In this document: piece by piece, positions 50,522 to 58,950 of the stretch
How positions within the stretch are numbered: the stretch's first letter is position 1
Layout: each line of letters starts with the position of its first letter
NCBI GenBank assembly: GCA_963975245.1
Contig: CAXBFJ010000001.1
Span: forward strand, 186,001 to 250,000
Direction: 5' to 3'
Source: Panacagrimonas sp963975245
Lineage (GTDB): Bacteria; Pseudomonadota; Gammaproteobacteria; Nevskiales; Nevskiaceae
Length of the DNA stretch: 64,000 nt
The notes under the pieces: generated by a model
What the model was told of the DNA's origin: nothing
Database searches by the model: none
Seen by the model: only the letters and a program-made list of their open reading frames with translations
Position numbers and translations under genes: made by a program

Positions 50522-51369
50522 ACTTGCAGAAGCTGGTGGGGCGCAATTTCGCGGAAATGCACGCTGCGTACACGAAGCGCGACACGATGCTTTATGGACT
50601 CGGCGTTGCGGCGTGCCAGGATCCGCTCGATCCCGTAGATCTCAGCTTTGTCTACGAAGAACAACTGCAAGCGTTGCCGTCCATGACGAGCGTGCTTGCC
50701 CATCCCGGATTCTGGGTCAAAGAGCCGGCGCTCGAATTGAACTGGCTCAAACTTGTGCATGCGGAGCAACGATTCGACGTTTCTGCCCCGCTGCCGGTCG
50801 AGGGTGGGGTCATCGGCCGATATCGGGTCAAAGGCGTTGTCGATAAGGGAGTCGACACAGGGGCAATGATGTATTTCGAGAAAACGCTTGAATCCTTGGA
50901 TGGTACGCACATGGCTACCATCAACATGACGTATTTCTTCCGTGGTGACGGCGGTTGCGGGAACTGGGGGGAAAAGGATGCGGATCTGATGTCCGTACCG
51001 ACCTCGCCTCCCGATGGTCATCACCAAGTCATCACCGATTCGCGAGCCGCGCTGATCTATCGTCTGTCCGGCGACTACAACCCTCTGCACGCCGATCCGG
51101 TAATTGCAAAAAACGCCGGCTTTGATCGTCCGATTCTGCACGGGCTGTGTACCTATGGAGTTGCCTGTCACTCACTGGTGAGAGCGGTCGCAGGAGGGCA
51201 AGCCTCGCGCCTCACGTCTATGGCAGCGCGATTCACCAAGCCAGTGATGCCAGGCGAAACCCTTCGCACTGAGTACTGGCGTAGCGCCGAAAACACGATT
51301 CAGTTCCGCTGTATTGCGCTCGAGCGAAACGAAGTCGTGCTCGATCGAGGTAGCGCGCGGCTCAATTGA
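50518..51369 (+). CDS. MaoC-like (R)-specific enoyl-CoA hydratase
   Basis: 283 residues from a GTG overlapping the SDR stop codon. Two hotdog folds in tandem: an inactive N-terminal half (~10-140) and a C-terminal half bearing the hydratase-2 motif 'YRLSGDYNPLHADPVIAKNAGFDRPILHGLCTYG' (~175-208), whose Asp and His are catalytic. The length and double-hotdog layout match the hydratase-2 domain of MFE-2. It hydrates trans-2-enoyl-CoA to (3R)-hydroxyacyl-CoA, which the coupled SDR then oxidises. Confidence 0.87.
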   Translation: MNLQKLVGRNFAEMHAAYTKRDTMLYGLGVAACQDPLDPVDLSFVYEEQLQALPSMTSVLAHPGFWVKEPALELNWLKLVHAEQRFDVSAPLPVEGGVIGRYRVKGVVDKGVDTGAMMYFEKTLESLDGTHMATINMTYFFRGDGGCGNWGEKDADLMSVPTSPPDGHHQVITDSRAALIYRLSGDYNPLHADPVIAKNAGFDRPILHGLCTYGVACHSLVRAVAGGQASRLTSMAARFTKPVMPGETLRTEYWRSAENTIQFRCIALERNEVVLDRGSARLN

Positions 51370-51433
51370 CCGTTGTCTGGGGCGGGTCTCAGGCCGAGCC
51401 GCTTGATAGTTGACTCCGGGATCCTTTGCCGAA

Positions 51434-53149
51434 TCAGCGGTCGAGATCAGTGGCCATCATCCCGAATAGCCTGGGGAACTGCCCATCGAGCCGGTGGTGC
51501 AAGATCGCGCGAGCGTAATCCAGGCGATGCTCTAGCCCAGCGTGGGACGCTTCCCAGGCGATGATGATCGTCGAGCCCAGGTGAAACAAACTGGAAGACG
51601 CCTCGCGGGCTAACTCCTCATGGCGCTGCAGGGCACAGTCGCGCACGAAAGGGACAATTTTTTGCAGGCGACGTGTCAGCTTCTGCTGCAAGTCCTGGTC
51701 GCTGACCTCGCCCAGCAATGCTTGGAAGTGCGCCTCGAAGGCGCTCAATGTGTCCTGCTTCTGTATGCAGCGATAGACGTCTAGCGCGTTGACCGTGGCA
51801 GTGCCTTCACCAATGGTCATGGTGAAAGAATCGCGCATCAGACGCGAATGAGGCCACTCTTCAATGATGCCGATGCCGCCATGCGCCTCCATGGCGTCGG
51901 CCGTTACCTTGCGAGCATCACGGCACACCCGGTACTTCGCCAGCGGCGTCAGAATCCGAACCAGTTTTTCCATTCCCGGTTCGCCTTCGTCGGCGCGGCG
52001 CAGGATTTCAGCGGTATGGAAAGCAAACGATCGACCCTGTTCGACCACGACCTCCATTTTGCTCAGTTGTTTGCGCATCAGTGGTAACTGATCAATCGGC
52101 TTGCCAAAGGCGAGGCGATTGCGTGCGAAGTGTCGGGACTCGGTGTAGGCGCGTCGCATCAGTGCCGCCGAACGGATGCTGTTGGACATTCTTGAGGCCG
52201 ACATCATTTCTGCGATCTGCTGGAAGCCACGTCCAACCTCACCCATCAGGTAGGCCTCGGCGCCCTCCATCTGGATTTCGCCGGTCGCCATTGACTTGGT
52301 GCAGACCTTATCTTTGAGTGCGACTATCCGATAGTCGTTATGGCTGCCATCGTCCTTGTGCTTGGGCATCAGGAACAGGCTAACCCCGGCCCAGCCTGAA
52401 GGGGCAGTGTCAGGCCGAGCCAGCACCAGCATCAGGTCGGCGCTGGCGTTGGAGCAGAACCACTTCTGTCCGCGAAGTTTCCAGACGCCATTCTCGAGAT
52501 GGGCTTCGGTTTCCGTCTGCGACACGTCCGAGCCCGCGTGCTGCTCGGTGACGAGCATGCCGCCCTGTAGGAGCTGTTTCATGTCGAGCGTCGTCAGCCG
52601 CGACAGATACTTCTCGATCAGTTCTGGCGAGCCATGCTTTTTCAGCGTGCGCGTGAACGCGTCGGTCATGTTGAGCGGGCACGTCAGGCCGTGTTCGACC
52701 TGTCCGTAAAGGTAGAACAGCACGTATTTCGCCAGCGGCGGCATGACGTCTGGCCAGCCGAGCATGCCGGGGACGTGGGAGACCGCGTGCATCGCAAATT
52801 GTTCATAGCCGATGCGCTCCAGTTCCAGGTAGGCGGGGTGATAGATCACCTCGCTCGTCGGCACGCCCGTTCGCGTTCGTGGCTGCAACCGGGGGCCTTC
52901 CTTGTCGGCTGTGGAAGCTAGTTGTTCCATCTCGCCGCCCGCCATTTCGCCGAGTCGGTTCAGGTGCGGCGCCAGGGATTTCAGCAATTGGGGATCGAGA
53001 TACAACCCGAGTAAAGGCATCAGGTCGGGATCTTCGGCAAACAGGTTGATGCCGAAGCTGTCCGGGATGTTGCGGCCGAAAGTGCCTGGGCCGCGGTGGC
53101 TTGCTTCGGTAGTGCTGTTCATCGCAAATTCTTCCGGGGCGGTACTCAT
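51434..53149 (-). CDS. AidB-like acyl-CoA dehydrogenase
   Basis: 571 residues from ATG 53149 (GGAG upstream), longer than the ~380 of classical acyl-CoA dehydrogenases and close to the AidB/long subgroup. The central domain has 'LVTEQHAGSDVSQTET' and 'LRGQKWFCSNASADLMLVLARP'. The C-terminal domain has 'RNRLAFGKPIDQLPLMRKQLS', 'EAHGGIGIIEEWPHSRLMRDSFTMTIGEGTATVNALDVYR' with the family's Glu-Gly, and an extra helical tail (~460-571). It oxidises an acyl-CoA with FAD. It lies downstream of the BadI-like gene (19-base gap) on the same strand, likely one transcript. Substrate unknown. Confidence 0.85.
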   Translation of the reverse strand: MSTAPEEFAMNSTTEASHRGPGTFGRNIPDSFGINLFAEDPDLMPLLGLYLDPQLLKSLAPHLNRLGEMAGGEMEQLASTADKEGPRLQPRTRTGVPTSEVIYHPAYLELERIGYEQFAMHAVSHVPGMLGWPDVMPPLAKYVLFYLYGQVEHGLTCPLNMTDAFTRTLKKHGSPELIEKYLSRLTTLDMKQLLQGGMLVTEQHAGSDVSQTETEAHLENGVWKLRGQKWFCSNASADLMLVLARPDTAPSGWAGVSLFLMPKHKDDGSHNDYRIVALKDKVCTKSMATGEIQMEGAEAYLMGEVGRGFQQIAEMMSASRMSNSIRSAALMRRAYTESRHFARNRLAFGKPIDQLPLMRKQLSKMEVVVEQGRSFAFHTAEILRRADEGEPGMEKLVRILTPLAKYRVCRDARKVTADAMEAHGGIGIIEEWPHSRLMRDSFTMTIGEGTATVNALDVYRCIQKQDTLSAFEAHFQALLGEVSDQDLQQKLTRRLQKIVPFVRDCALQRHEELAREASSSLFHLGSTIIIAWEASHAGLEHRLDYARAILHHRLDGQFPRLFGMMATDLDR

Positions 53150-53168
53150 ATTGGCTGACTCCAAGTTC

Positions 53169-54053
53169 CTATTTTCGGAACTGGTGGAAATTAGGTTTGC
53201 GCTTTTCCATGAAGGCGCTGGCACCTTCGGTCTGCTGCGCATTACCGGCCATGTGGGTGAGGGCCTGCTTCGCCATTTCGAAAGAGGGCTGAATCATGTC
53301 GAACCAGACGTTCGCGCCGATCTTGCTCATCTCCAGGTATGCAGGACTGCGATCCAGCATGATTTCGCACCACTCCTGCACTTCGGCTTGCAGGCGCGCG
53401 TGCGGTACAACTTTGTTGATCATGCCCATATCGAACGCCTCTTGTGCCGTGTATTTCTTGCACAAGTAGTTAATCTCGCGGGCGCGTTTTTCGCCAATCG
53501 TCAGCGCCAGCAGGTTGGTGCCCCCAAAAAAAGGCGAGCTGCCGATGCGGGGGCCCACTTGGCCGAAAGTGGCGTGCTCGGAAGCAATGGCAAGATCGCA
53601 GCACACCACCACCTCATTGCCACCGCCGATGGCCGCTCCATTGACGGCGGCCACCACGGGCTGGCGCATGCGCCGGATCAGGGTCAGGCTCCGCACCGAG
53701 GCGTCAAATAACTTGCGTGCCTTTTCCGGGCTGAATTCGGCAAGATCTCCAAGGAAGCCCCCGGCGGTGAATGCCCGGTCTCCGGCGCCGGTCAGTACCA
53801 CGACGCCAACCCGAGGGTCTTCGTGACAGTCCTGCAGGGCATCGCCCACTTGCGTGATCATGGCGTGATCAAAGGCGTTCATCCGTTCAGGGCGATTGAG
53901 CGTGACCCAGGCCACGGCGTCGCGCTTGTCGAGGATGACATCTGCTTTGGCACGACTTGCCGGCGCCTTTTTTTGGGGCTTGCTACTGCGAGTCTTGCCG
54001 CCCTTAGCAGGCGATTTCCGGGTGACGGTTTTATTGGGTGCCTTTGCGGCCAT
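53169..54053 (-). CDS. BadI-like crotonase (beta-ketoacyl-CoA hydrolase) with a lysine-rich N-terminal extension
   Basis: 294 residues from ATG 54053 with CGGAG upstream. Residues 1-36 are a Lys/Ala/Pro-rich basic extension, like AlgP or histone tails, not seen in normal crotonases. The crotonase body (~38-294) has oxyanion motifs 'RAFTAGGFLGDL' and 'GAAIGGGNEVVVCCDLAIASEHATFGQVGPRIGS', then 'GEKRAREINYLCKKYTAQEAFDMGMINKVVPH' and the terminal 'FMEKRKPNFHQFRK'. These segments match BadI (2-ketocyclohexanecarboxyl-CoA hydrolase) and MenB rather than ordinary enoyl-CoA hydratases. BadI opens a cyclic beta-ketoacyl-CoA hydrolytically. Divergent from the carboxylase operon. Confidence 0.8.
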   Translation of the reverse strand: MAAKAPNKTVTRKSPAKGGKTRSSKPQKKAPASRAKADVILDKRDAVAWVTLNRPERMNAFDHAMITQVGDALQDCHEDPRVGVVVLTGAGDRAFTAGGFLGDLAEFSPEKARKLFDASVRSLTLIRRMRQPVVAAVNGAAIGGGNEVVVCCDLAIASEHATFGQVGPRIGSSPFFGGTNLLALTIGEKRAREINYLCKKYTAQEAFDMGMINKVVPHARLQAEVQEWCEIMLDRSPAYLEMSKIGANVWFDMIQPSFEMAKQALTHMAGNAQQTEGASAFMEKRKPNFHQFRK

Positions 54054-54417
54054 CTTCACTCCGTTGATCTGGGTTTGCCGTGCGGCCGAGTTTGGCGCAC
54101 GGCTGACCAATGTTCTGTCGTGAACTTGCCTTTTTATCGGGATTCGAACAAGGGCTTGATCCCAACCTGATGCTCGCAGCGTTGCGAGACCATCCGGTGC
54201 TGTTCTGTTTTCGGGCATCGCTGTGTCGGTCGCCCCTTGTGTGTGACCAATACATCTCGTCACTTCGTCCTTGCGCTGCGCGAACACAACCTCCGCCGCA
54301 GGGACCGCCATGGTGGCAGCGGGCCTTTGCGCCGCAAGTTTCTGATAAATGCGCAAGCGGCTGGAAGACTCGCCGGGCGTCGAACGTTGAAATGTCGCCT
54401 TCCTGCTAGGAGAAGAC
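54054..54417. other. Divergent promoter region between the BadI-like and carboxylase operons
   Basis: 364 bases with no credible gene, though frames run through it. It must hold promoters for both directions. I found no sigma-54 match with correct spacing and no clean operator palindrome. TAGGAGAAG (54408-54416) is the ribosome site of the carboxylase gene at 54418. Confidence 0.5.
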
Positions 54418-56346
54418 ATGGGTCGGCTGATTAACATCGACAACGGCGGCACGCTGACAGACATCTGCGTGATTGATGGCGAGCAGATTTTTCATACCAA
54501 GACCCTGACTACGCCGTATGACTTGTCCAAGTGCTTCCTCGAGGGTCTGAAGAAGGCCTCCGTGTTGCTCTACGGTGAAGAACGGGTGGTGGACCTGTTG
54601 CTCTCAACCGATCACATCCGATACTCGACTACTCAGGGCACCAATGCCATTGTCGAACGCAAAGGTCCCCGCCTCGGGCTGATCGTGTCTGCTGACGACG
54701 ATATTGACCGCTTGCGGACGGGCGATACCGAGCGCGAGCTGTTTGACGCAATGGTCGGCAGGCGGGTCGCGACGCTGGACGTGTCGCTCGAGGACAGTGC
54801 ATTCGACATGGCCATCGTTGCCGGAATCAACCGCCTCACTGCGATGGGCGCCCATCGCATTGTCGTCAGCCTTCAAGGAGCGGATGGGGCGAAGCACGAG
54901 GTCCGTGTCAAGGACACAACGCTGCGCAAGTTTCCGCGACAACTGCTGGGTGTAGTGCCGCTGTTATGCGGCACTGACCTGATTGAAGACGGGAACTTCA
55001 TCCGGCGCACTTGGACGGCGATGCTCAACGCCTACCTGCACCCCACGATGGAGGCCTTCCTGTATCACGCTGAAGGTATTCTGCGGGACTATCACCATCA
55101 ACATCCCTTGCTGATTTTTCGCAATGACGGTGATTCCGCGCGAGTGGCACGAACCGTTGCCCTCAAGACGTACAGCTCCGGTCCGCGAGGCGGGATGGAA
55201 GGGGCTAGGGCACTCGCGCAGCACTATGGCTTCAAGCGAATGCTGTCGATGGACATCGGTGGCACGACCACGGACATCGGCCTGGTCGAGCATGGCGCCG
55301 TGGTCGAGCGACGGCGCGGTTGTGTCGAAGGTTTGCCGGTGTCATTGCCACTTTGCGAAGTCGCCAGCATCGGCGTCGGCGGTTCGTCAATTTTGCGTGC
55401 GGATGATGGACAAATTCGCGTCGGGCCCGAATCTGCTGGCGGCGCGCCTGGGCCGGCGTGCTACGGGCTGGGAGGACAGCAACCGACGATTACCGACGTG
55501 CTGTTGCTGACCGGTTTGATCGACGACAAGACCTATTTTGACGGTGCCATGGCGCTTGACGGCGCGCGCGCCCAATTTGCTGTTAAGAAGCAGTTGGCAG
55601 AGCCGCTCGCACTGGACATCGCCACCACACTTGAGAAGGCCGAGCAGGCATGGGTCGGCAAGGTGGCCATGAGCCTTGCCAAGCACACTACGCTGGACGA
55701 AGAAACTGTACTCGCCGCATTTGGTGGTGCCGGTCCGTTTCTGCTGACCGATATTGCCGCCGCTGCTGGCTTGCAGGAGGCCATCATTCCGGGGCTCGCT
55801 GCCGTATTTTCGGCTTATGGCATCGGCTTTTCTGACATTGCGCAGCAGTACCAGCGCCGCGTGACAGACCTATCGGTCGACGCTGCGGACGCAATGATTG
55901 AATCGCTTCTCGAGGCGGCCGAGCGCGACATGTTTGCCGAGGGTTTCGAACTAGAAGCCTGTCGATTGGAATGGTCTCTGGTCCGCGAACAGGGCGATGA
56001 GGTCGAGCTTCGCGAGTGGTCGCCGGGCCTCGCTTTTCCGCCCGATGCACTCGATTGCGACGCCACATTTGTTGAATTACGCGTTGTTCGACCCATCGCC
56101 CACGCGAGTCTAGGTGGCTCGGAATCCAGCGCCAGCGTCGAGGCCGTCATCGGCGGCACTCGTCGCGCATGGGTGCCGGGTCAGGGAGAACAGGATCTGC
56201 CGGTCTATGCGCTCTCAGATCAACCGGCGGGCGCCACCGCCCGCGGTCCCTGCGTGATTGAGGAGTCGTTCTTCACATGTCGTGTCGGATCGGGCTGGGT
56301 TTTTCGCATTAACGCCAACCGCGACACGCGCCTGTCGCGAATCTAG
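54418..56346 (+). CDS. Ketone carboxylase subunit, Apc1-like (hydantoinase A/oxoprolinase family)
   Basis: 642 residues. The N-terminal Hydant_A_N segment 'INIDNGGTLTDICVIDG' is an actin-like ATPase phosphate loop. 'STTQGTNAIVERKGPRLGLI' follows. The central hydantoinase A domain has 'MLSMDIGGTTTDIGLVEHG' near 275, 'GVGGSSILRADDGQIRVGPESAGGAPGPACYGLGGQQPTITD' and 'LAAFGGAGPFLLTDIAAAAG'. The size (~69 kDa) and first position match Apc1 of acetophenone carboxylase in Aromatoleum. Such subunits phosphorylate the ketone enol and bicarbonate with ATP. It is followed by Apc2-, Apc3- and Apc4-like genes. Confidence 0.83.
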   Translation: MGRLINIDNGGTLTDICVIDGEQIFHTKTLTTPYDLSKCFLEGLKKASVLLYGEERVVDLLLSTDHIRYSTTQGTNAIVERKGPRLGLIVSADDDIDRLRTGDTERELFDAMVGRRVATLDVSLEDSAFDMAIVAGINRLTAMGAHRIVVSLQGADGAKHEVRVKDTTLRKFPRQLLGVVPLLCGTDLIEDGNFIRRTWTAMLNAYLHPTMEAFLYHAEGILRDYHHQHPLLIFRNDGDSARVARTVALKTYSSGPRGGMEGARALAQHYGFKRMLSMDIGGTTTDIGLVEHGAVVERRRGCVEGLPVSLPLCEVASIGVGGSSILRADDGQIRVGPESAGGAPGPACYGLGGQQPTITDVLLLTGLIDDKTYFDGAMALDGARAQFAVKKQLAEPLALDIATTLEKAEQAWVGKVAMSLAKHTTLDEETVLAAFGGAGPFLLTDIAAAAGLQEAIIPGLAAVFSAYGIGFSDIAQQYQRRVTDLSVDAADAMIESLLEAAERDMFAEGFELEACRLEWSLVREQGDEVELREWSPGLAFPPDALDCDATFVELRVVRPIAHASLGGSESSASVEAVIGGTRRAWVPGQGEQDLPVYALSDQPAGATARGPCVIEESFFTCRVGSGWVFRINANRDTRLSRI

Positions 56347-56361
56347 GATTGAGGAAGCCAT

Positions 56362-56784
56362 ATGAAGGTTCTGATCACCGAATATCTGCGTATCAACCTC
56401 GACACCGAGCAATGGGAATGCCGCGACTGCAGCAAACCTATCGGTACGGCAAGGAAAAATTACAAAGAAGGCCTGCTGGTTTATCACCGCGATCCGCGCG
56501 AGATTCATCGCCCGATGCTGGATCCGGAAAAGTACGCGAAGGGTTTCTCGCCTGACCCGAAGTGGTGCGCGATCCTCGAGTTCTACTGCCCGCACTGCGG
56601 CACCATGATCGAGGTCGAGTACACCGTGCCGGGTCACCCGCCGGTCAATGATCTTGAACTCGATATCGACGCGCTGCGCAAGCAGTGGTCGACGCGCAAG
56701 GAAGTCACCGAGCACGTCGCCGCCGGCGATCCGGCGCCGATCGTTGCGCATGGGCATGGACATTCTCACGGGCTCCGCGCATGA
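56362..56784 (+). CDS. Ketone carboxylase small zinc subunit, Apc2/acetone carboxylase gamma-like
   Basis: 140 residues, the ~16 kDa size of Apc2. Two zinc-ribbon pairs, 'WECRDCSKPIG' (~20) and 'FYCPHCGTMIEVEY' (~75), match the acetone carboxylase gamma family. 'VYHRDPREIHRPMLDP' is a typical segment. The C-terminus ends in an unusual His/Gly-rich tail (HGHGHSHG) that could bind metal and is not, to my memory, a standard family feature. The stop codon overlaps the next ATG (ATGA), so translation is coupled to the Apc3-like subunit. Confidence 0.83.
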   Translation: MKVLITEYLRINLDTEQWECRDCSKPIGTARKNYKEGLLVYHRDPREIHRPMLDPEKYAKGFSPDPKWCAILEFYCPHCGTMIEVEYTVPGHPPVNDLELDIDALRKQWSTRKEVTEHVAAGDPAPIVAHGHGHSHGLRA

Positions 56785-58925
56785 GAAGGGTCTCGGTCGA
56801 CATTGGAGGCACGTTCACCGATTGCTTCGTGGCCTGGGACGGCCAGACGGTGCAGTCCAAGGCTCTCACCACCAAGCACAATCTCGCGCTGGGCTTCAAC
56901 GAAGCGTTGGATTTGGCCTGTGAGCGCATCGGCTCGTCGCGTTCCGAAGTGCTGTGTGCGGTGGATTCGGTGCGCTACGCAACCACGTTGGGAACCAATG
57001 CGCTAATTGAATTCAAGGGGCCGCGGATCGGATTGTTGACCACCGCTGGCTATGACTCTGTGGTGCCGATCGGCCGTGGCCGCTCTTATGGCGAAGGTCA
57101 CCCCATCAGCTACCAGCGTGATTTGCCCAATGCTCACAGACCGCAGCCTTTAGTGCCCATTGAGATGATCGAGGTTGTTCGCGAGCGCGTGGACTACAAG
57201 GGGGAAGTGCTGATCCCGCTGGATCGTCAGAACGTGCGCAAACAGATTCGCAAGCTGGTGGACAAGGGGGCACAGGCCATCGTCGTGTCATTGACCAACT
57301 CGGTTACTAATCCGGTTCATGAGCTGGGCATCCAGAAGATTTTCATCGAGGATTATCCGGAGCACATGCTGGGCGCGATGCCGATGCTGCTCAGTCATCA
57401 AGTGGCTGGTCGAAAGGGCGAGTACGTGCGGGCGATGTCCACGATCATGGATGCGTTCCTGCACAAGGTGATGTACTTCGGCATGACGGCGCTGGAGCAG
57501 AATCTGCGCTCATCCGGATATCGCAAGCCGATGCTGGTGGTACACAACTCCGCCGGCATGGCCCAGCTCAACTCCACTGACGCGCTGCAGACCGTTCATT
57601 CCGGCCCGGTGTCTGGTATTGCGGCGGCAGAACACCTCGCGCAGCAGGCTGGGCTTGGCAATGTCGTGGCCACGGACATGGGAGGCACCAGCTACGACAT
57701 CGGTGTCATCGTGGAGGGCGGGCAGCGCTTCTACGACTTCATGCCGGTGATCGAGCATCGTCTGGTGACAGTGCCCATGATGCATCTGTCGACCTTAGGT
57801 TCCGGCGGCGGATCGATCGCAAGTTTTGACTCGCTTTATCGCACGGTGCGCTGCGGCCCACAGTCTGCTGGCTCCGATCCGGGGCCCGCTTGCTATGACC
57901 GCGGTGGCACGCAGCCGACAGTCACGGACGCCGATTTATTGCTGGGCTATCTGGATCCGGACAATTACGCCAACGGCTACATCAAACTCAATCCGCGGCG
58001 TGCGCGTCAGGCCATCGAGAATGAACTCTGCGAAGATCTCGACGTCGAGGTCATCGAGGCCTGCAAGCTCATCAAGCGCACCGTCGATGCTGACATGGCC
58101 AATGGTGTTGCTCTGGAACTACGTGCGTTTGGATATGACCCCCAGGAGTTCACCCTCCTGACCTATGGCGGCAATGGCCCCCTGCACGCCTGTGGCATCG
58201 CGGAAAAGCTCGGCATCCAACGCATCCTGGCGCCGCCCTTCGCGTCGGTGTTCTCGGCCACGGGTGCCGGCACTCTGAATCAGATGCACATTCACGAAAT
58301 GTCCGTTTACCTGGTGCTATTTCACTCGGGCAGCAAGGCGATGTTTTCGGATTTCGAGCGATTCAACCAGATGGTGGAAGAGCTCGAACGACGCGGGCGC
58401 GAAGACCTGCTGCGTCAGGGCATGAACGAAGCTGACATTCGCTATCGACTGGAGCTCGAAATGCGCTACGGCAACCAGCGCGTGCAGACCACGGTCTCAA
58501 CCGATCTGACGCGGATGTCCAGCCTGTCGGACGTGGTGATGTTGATGTCGCAGTTCCACAAGAGCTATGGCGAGCGCTTCGGGCAGGGTAGCCAGTCGCC
58601 GGCAGCCGGAGTGCGAATCAACACCGTGCGTGTTTGCTCGTACGTTGAACTCGAGTCGGTTGCATTTGGTGACCTGCGTCCTGGACTGAGGAACTGTCTG
58701 CCCCCCGAACCAGTCGCGGATCGCGACTGTCATTTTGTGGGTCAGGACAACGTGGTGAAGACGCCCATTTACGATGAGCGCGCGCTGGAACACGGGGTGC
58801 GGCTGTCCGGGCCGGCAATCGTAACCACGCCACAAACCACCTATTTGATTGAAATTGGTTGGCACATGGAGGCGGCCGCACAAGGGGCTGTGTGGTTTAC
58901 CCGCGATAACCCCACCCGACACTGA
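56781..58925 (+). CDS. Ketone carboxylase subunit, Apc3-like (hydantoinase A/oxoprolinase family)
   Basis: 714 residues from ATG 56781, which overlaps the previous stop; an in-frame start at 56685 would lie inside the preceding gene. It has the phosphate loop 'SVDIGGTFTDCFVAWDG', 'YATTLGTNALIEFKGPRIGLLTT', the second ATPase motif 'VVATDMGGTSYDIGVIVEGG', 'CGPQSAGSDPGPACYDRGGTQPTVTDADLLLGYL' and 'LLTYGGNGPLHACGIAEKLGI'. Two HyuA paralogues per complex is characteristic of the Apc type rather than acetone carboxylase, which has one. Together with the Apc1-like protein it supplies ATP-dependent activation of ketone and CO2. Confidence 0.85.
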   Translation: MRRVSVDIGGTFTDCFVAWDGQTVQSKALTTKHNLALGFNEALDLACERIGSSRSEVLCAVDSVRYATTLGTNALIEFKGPRIGLLTTAGYDSVVPIGRGRSYGEGHPISYQRDLPNAHRPQPLVPIEMIEVVRERVDYKGEVLIPLDRQNVRKQIRKLVDKGAQAIVVSLTNSVTNPVHELGIQKIFIEDYPEHMLGAMPMLLSHQVAGRKGEYVRAMSTIMDAFLHKVMYFGMTALEQNLRSSGYRKPMLVVHNSAGMAQLNSTDALQTVHSGPVSGIAAAEHLAQQAGLGNVVATDMGGTSYDIGVIVEGGQRFYDFMPVIEHRLVTVPMMHLSTLGSGGGSIASFDSLYRTVRCGPQSAGSDPGPACYDRGGTQPTVTDADLLLGYLDPDNYANGYIKLNPRRARQAIENELCEDLDVEVIEACKLIKRTVDADMANGVALELRAFGYDPQEFTLLTYGGNGPLHACGIAEKLGIQRILAPPFASVFSATGAGTLNQMHIHEMSVYLVLFHSGSKAMFSDFERFNQMVEELERRGREDLLRQGMNEADIRYRLELEMRYGNQRVQTTVSTDLTRMSSLSDVVMLMSQFHKSYGERFGQGSQSPAAGVRINTVRVCSYVELESVAFGDLRPGLRNCLPPEPVADRDCHFVGQDNVVKTPIYDERALEHGVRLSGPAIVTTPQTTYLIEIGWHMEAAAQGAVWFTRDNPTRH

Positions 58926-58950
58926 CCGATCCGAGCCCGGGAGGCACAAA

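Noticed and set aside
54300..54345. A GGCAG...TTTGC element as a sigma-54 promoter for the carboxylase operon
   Set aside because: The GG and GC dinucleotides are two bases too far apart for a -24/-12 promoter.
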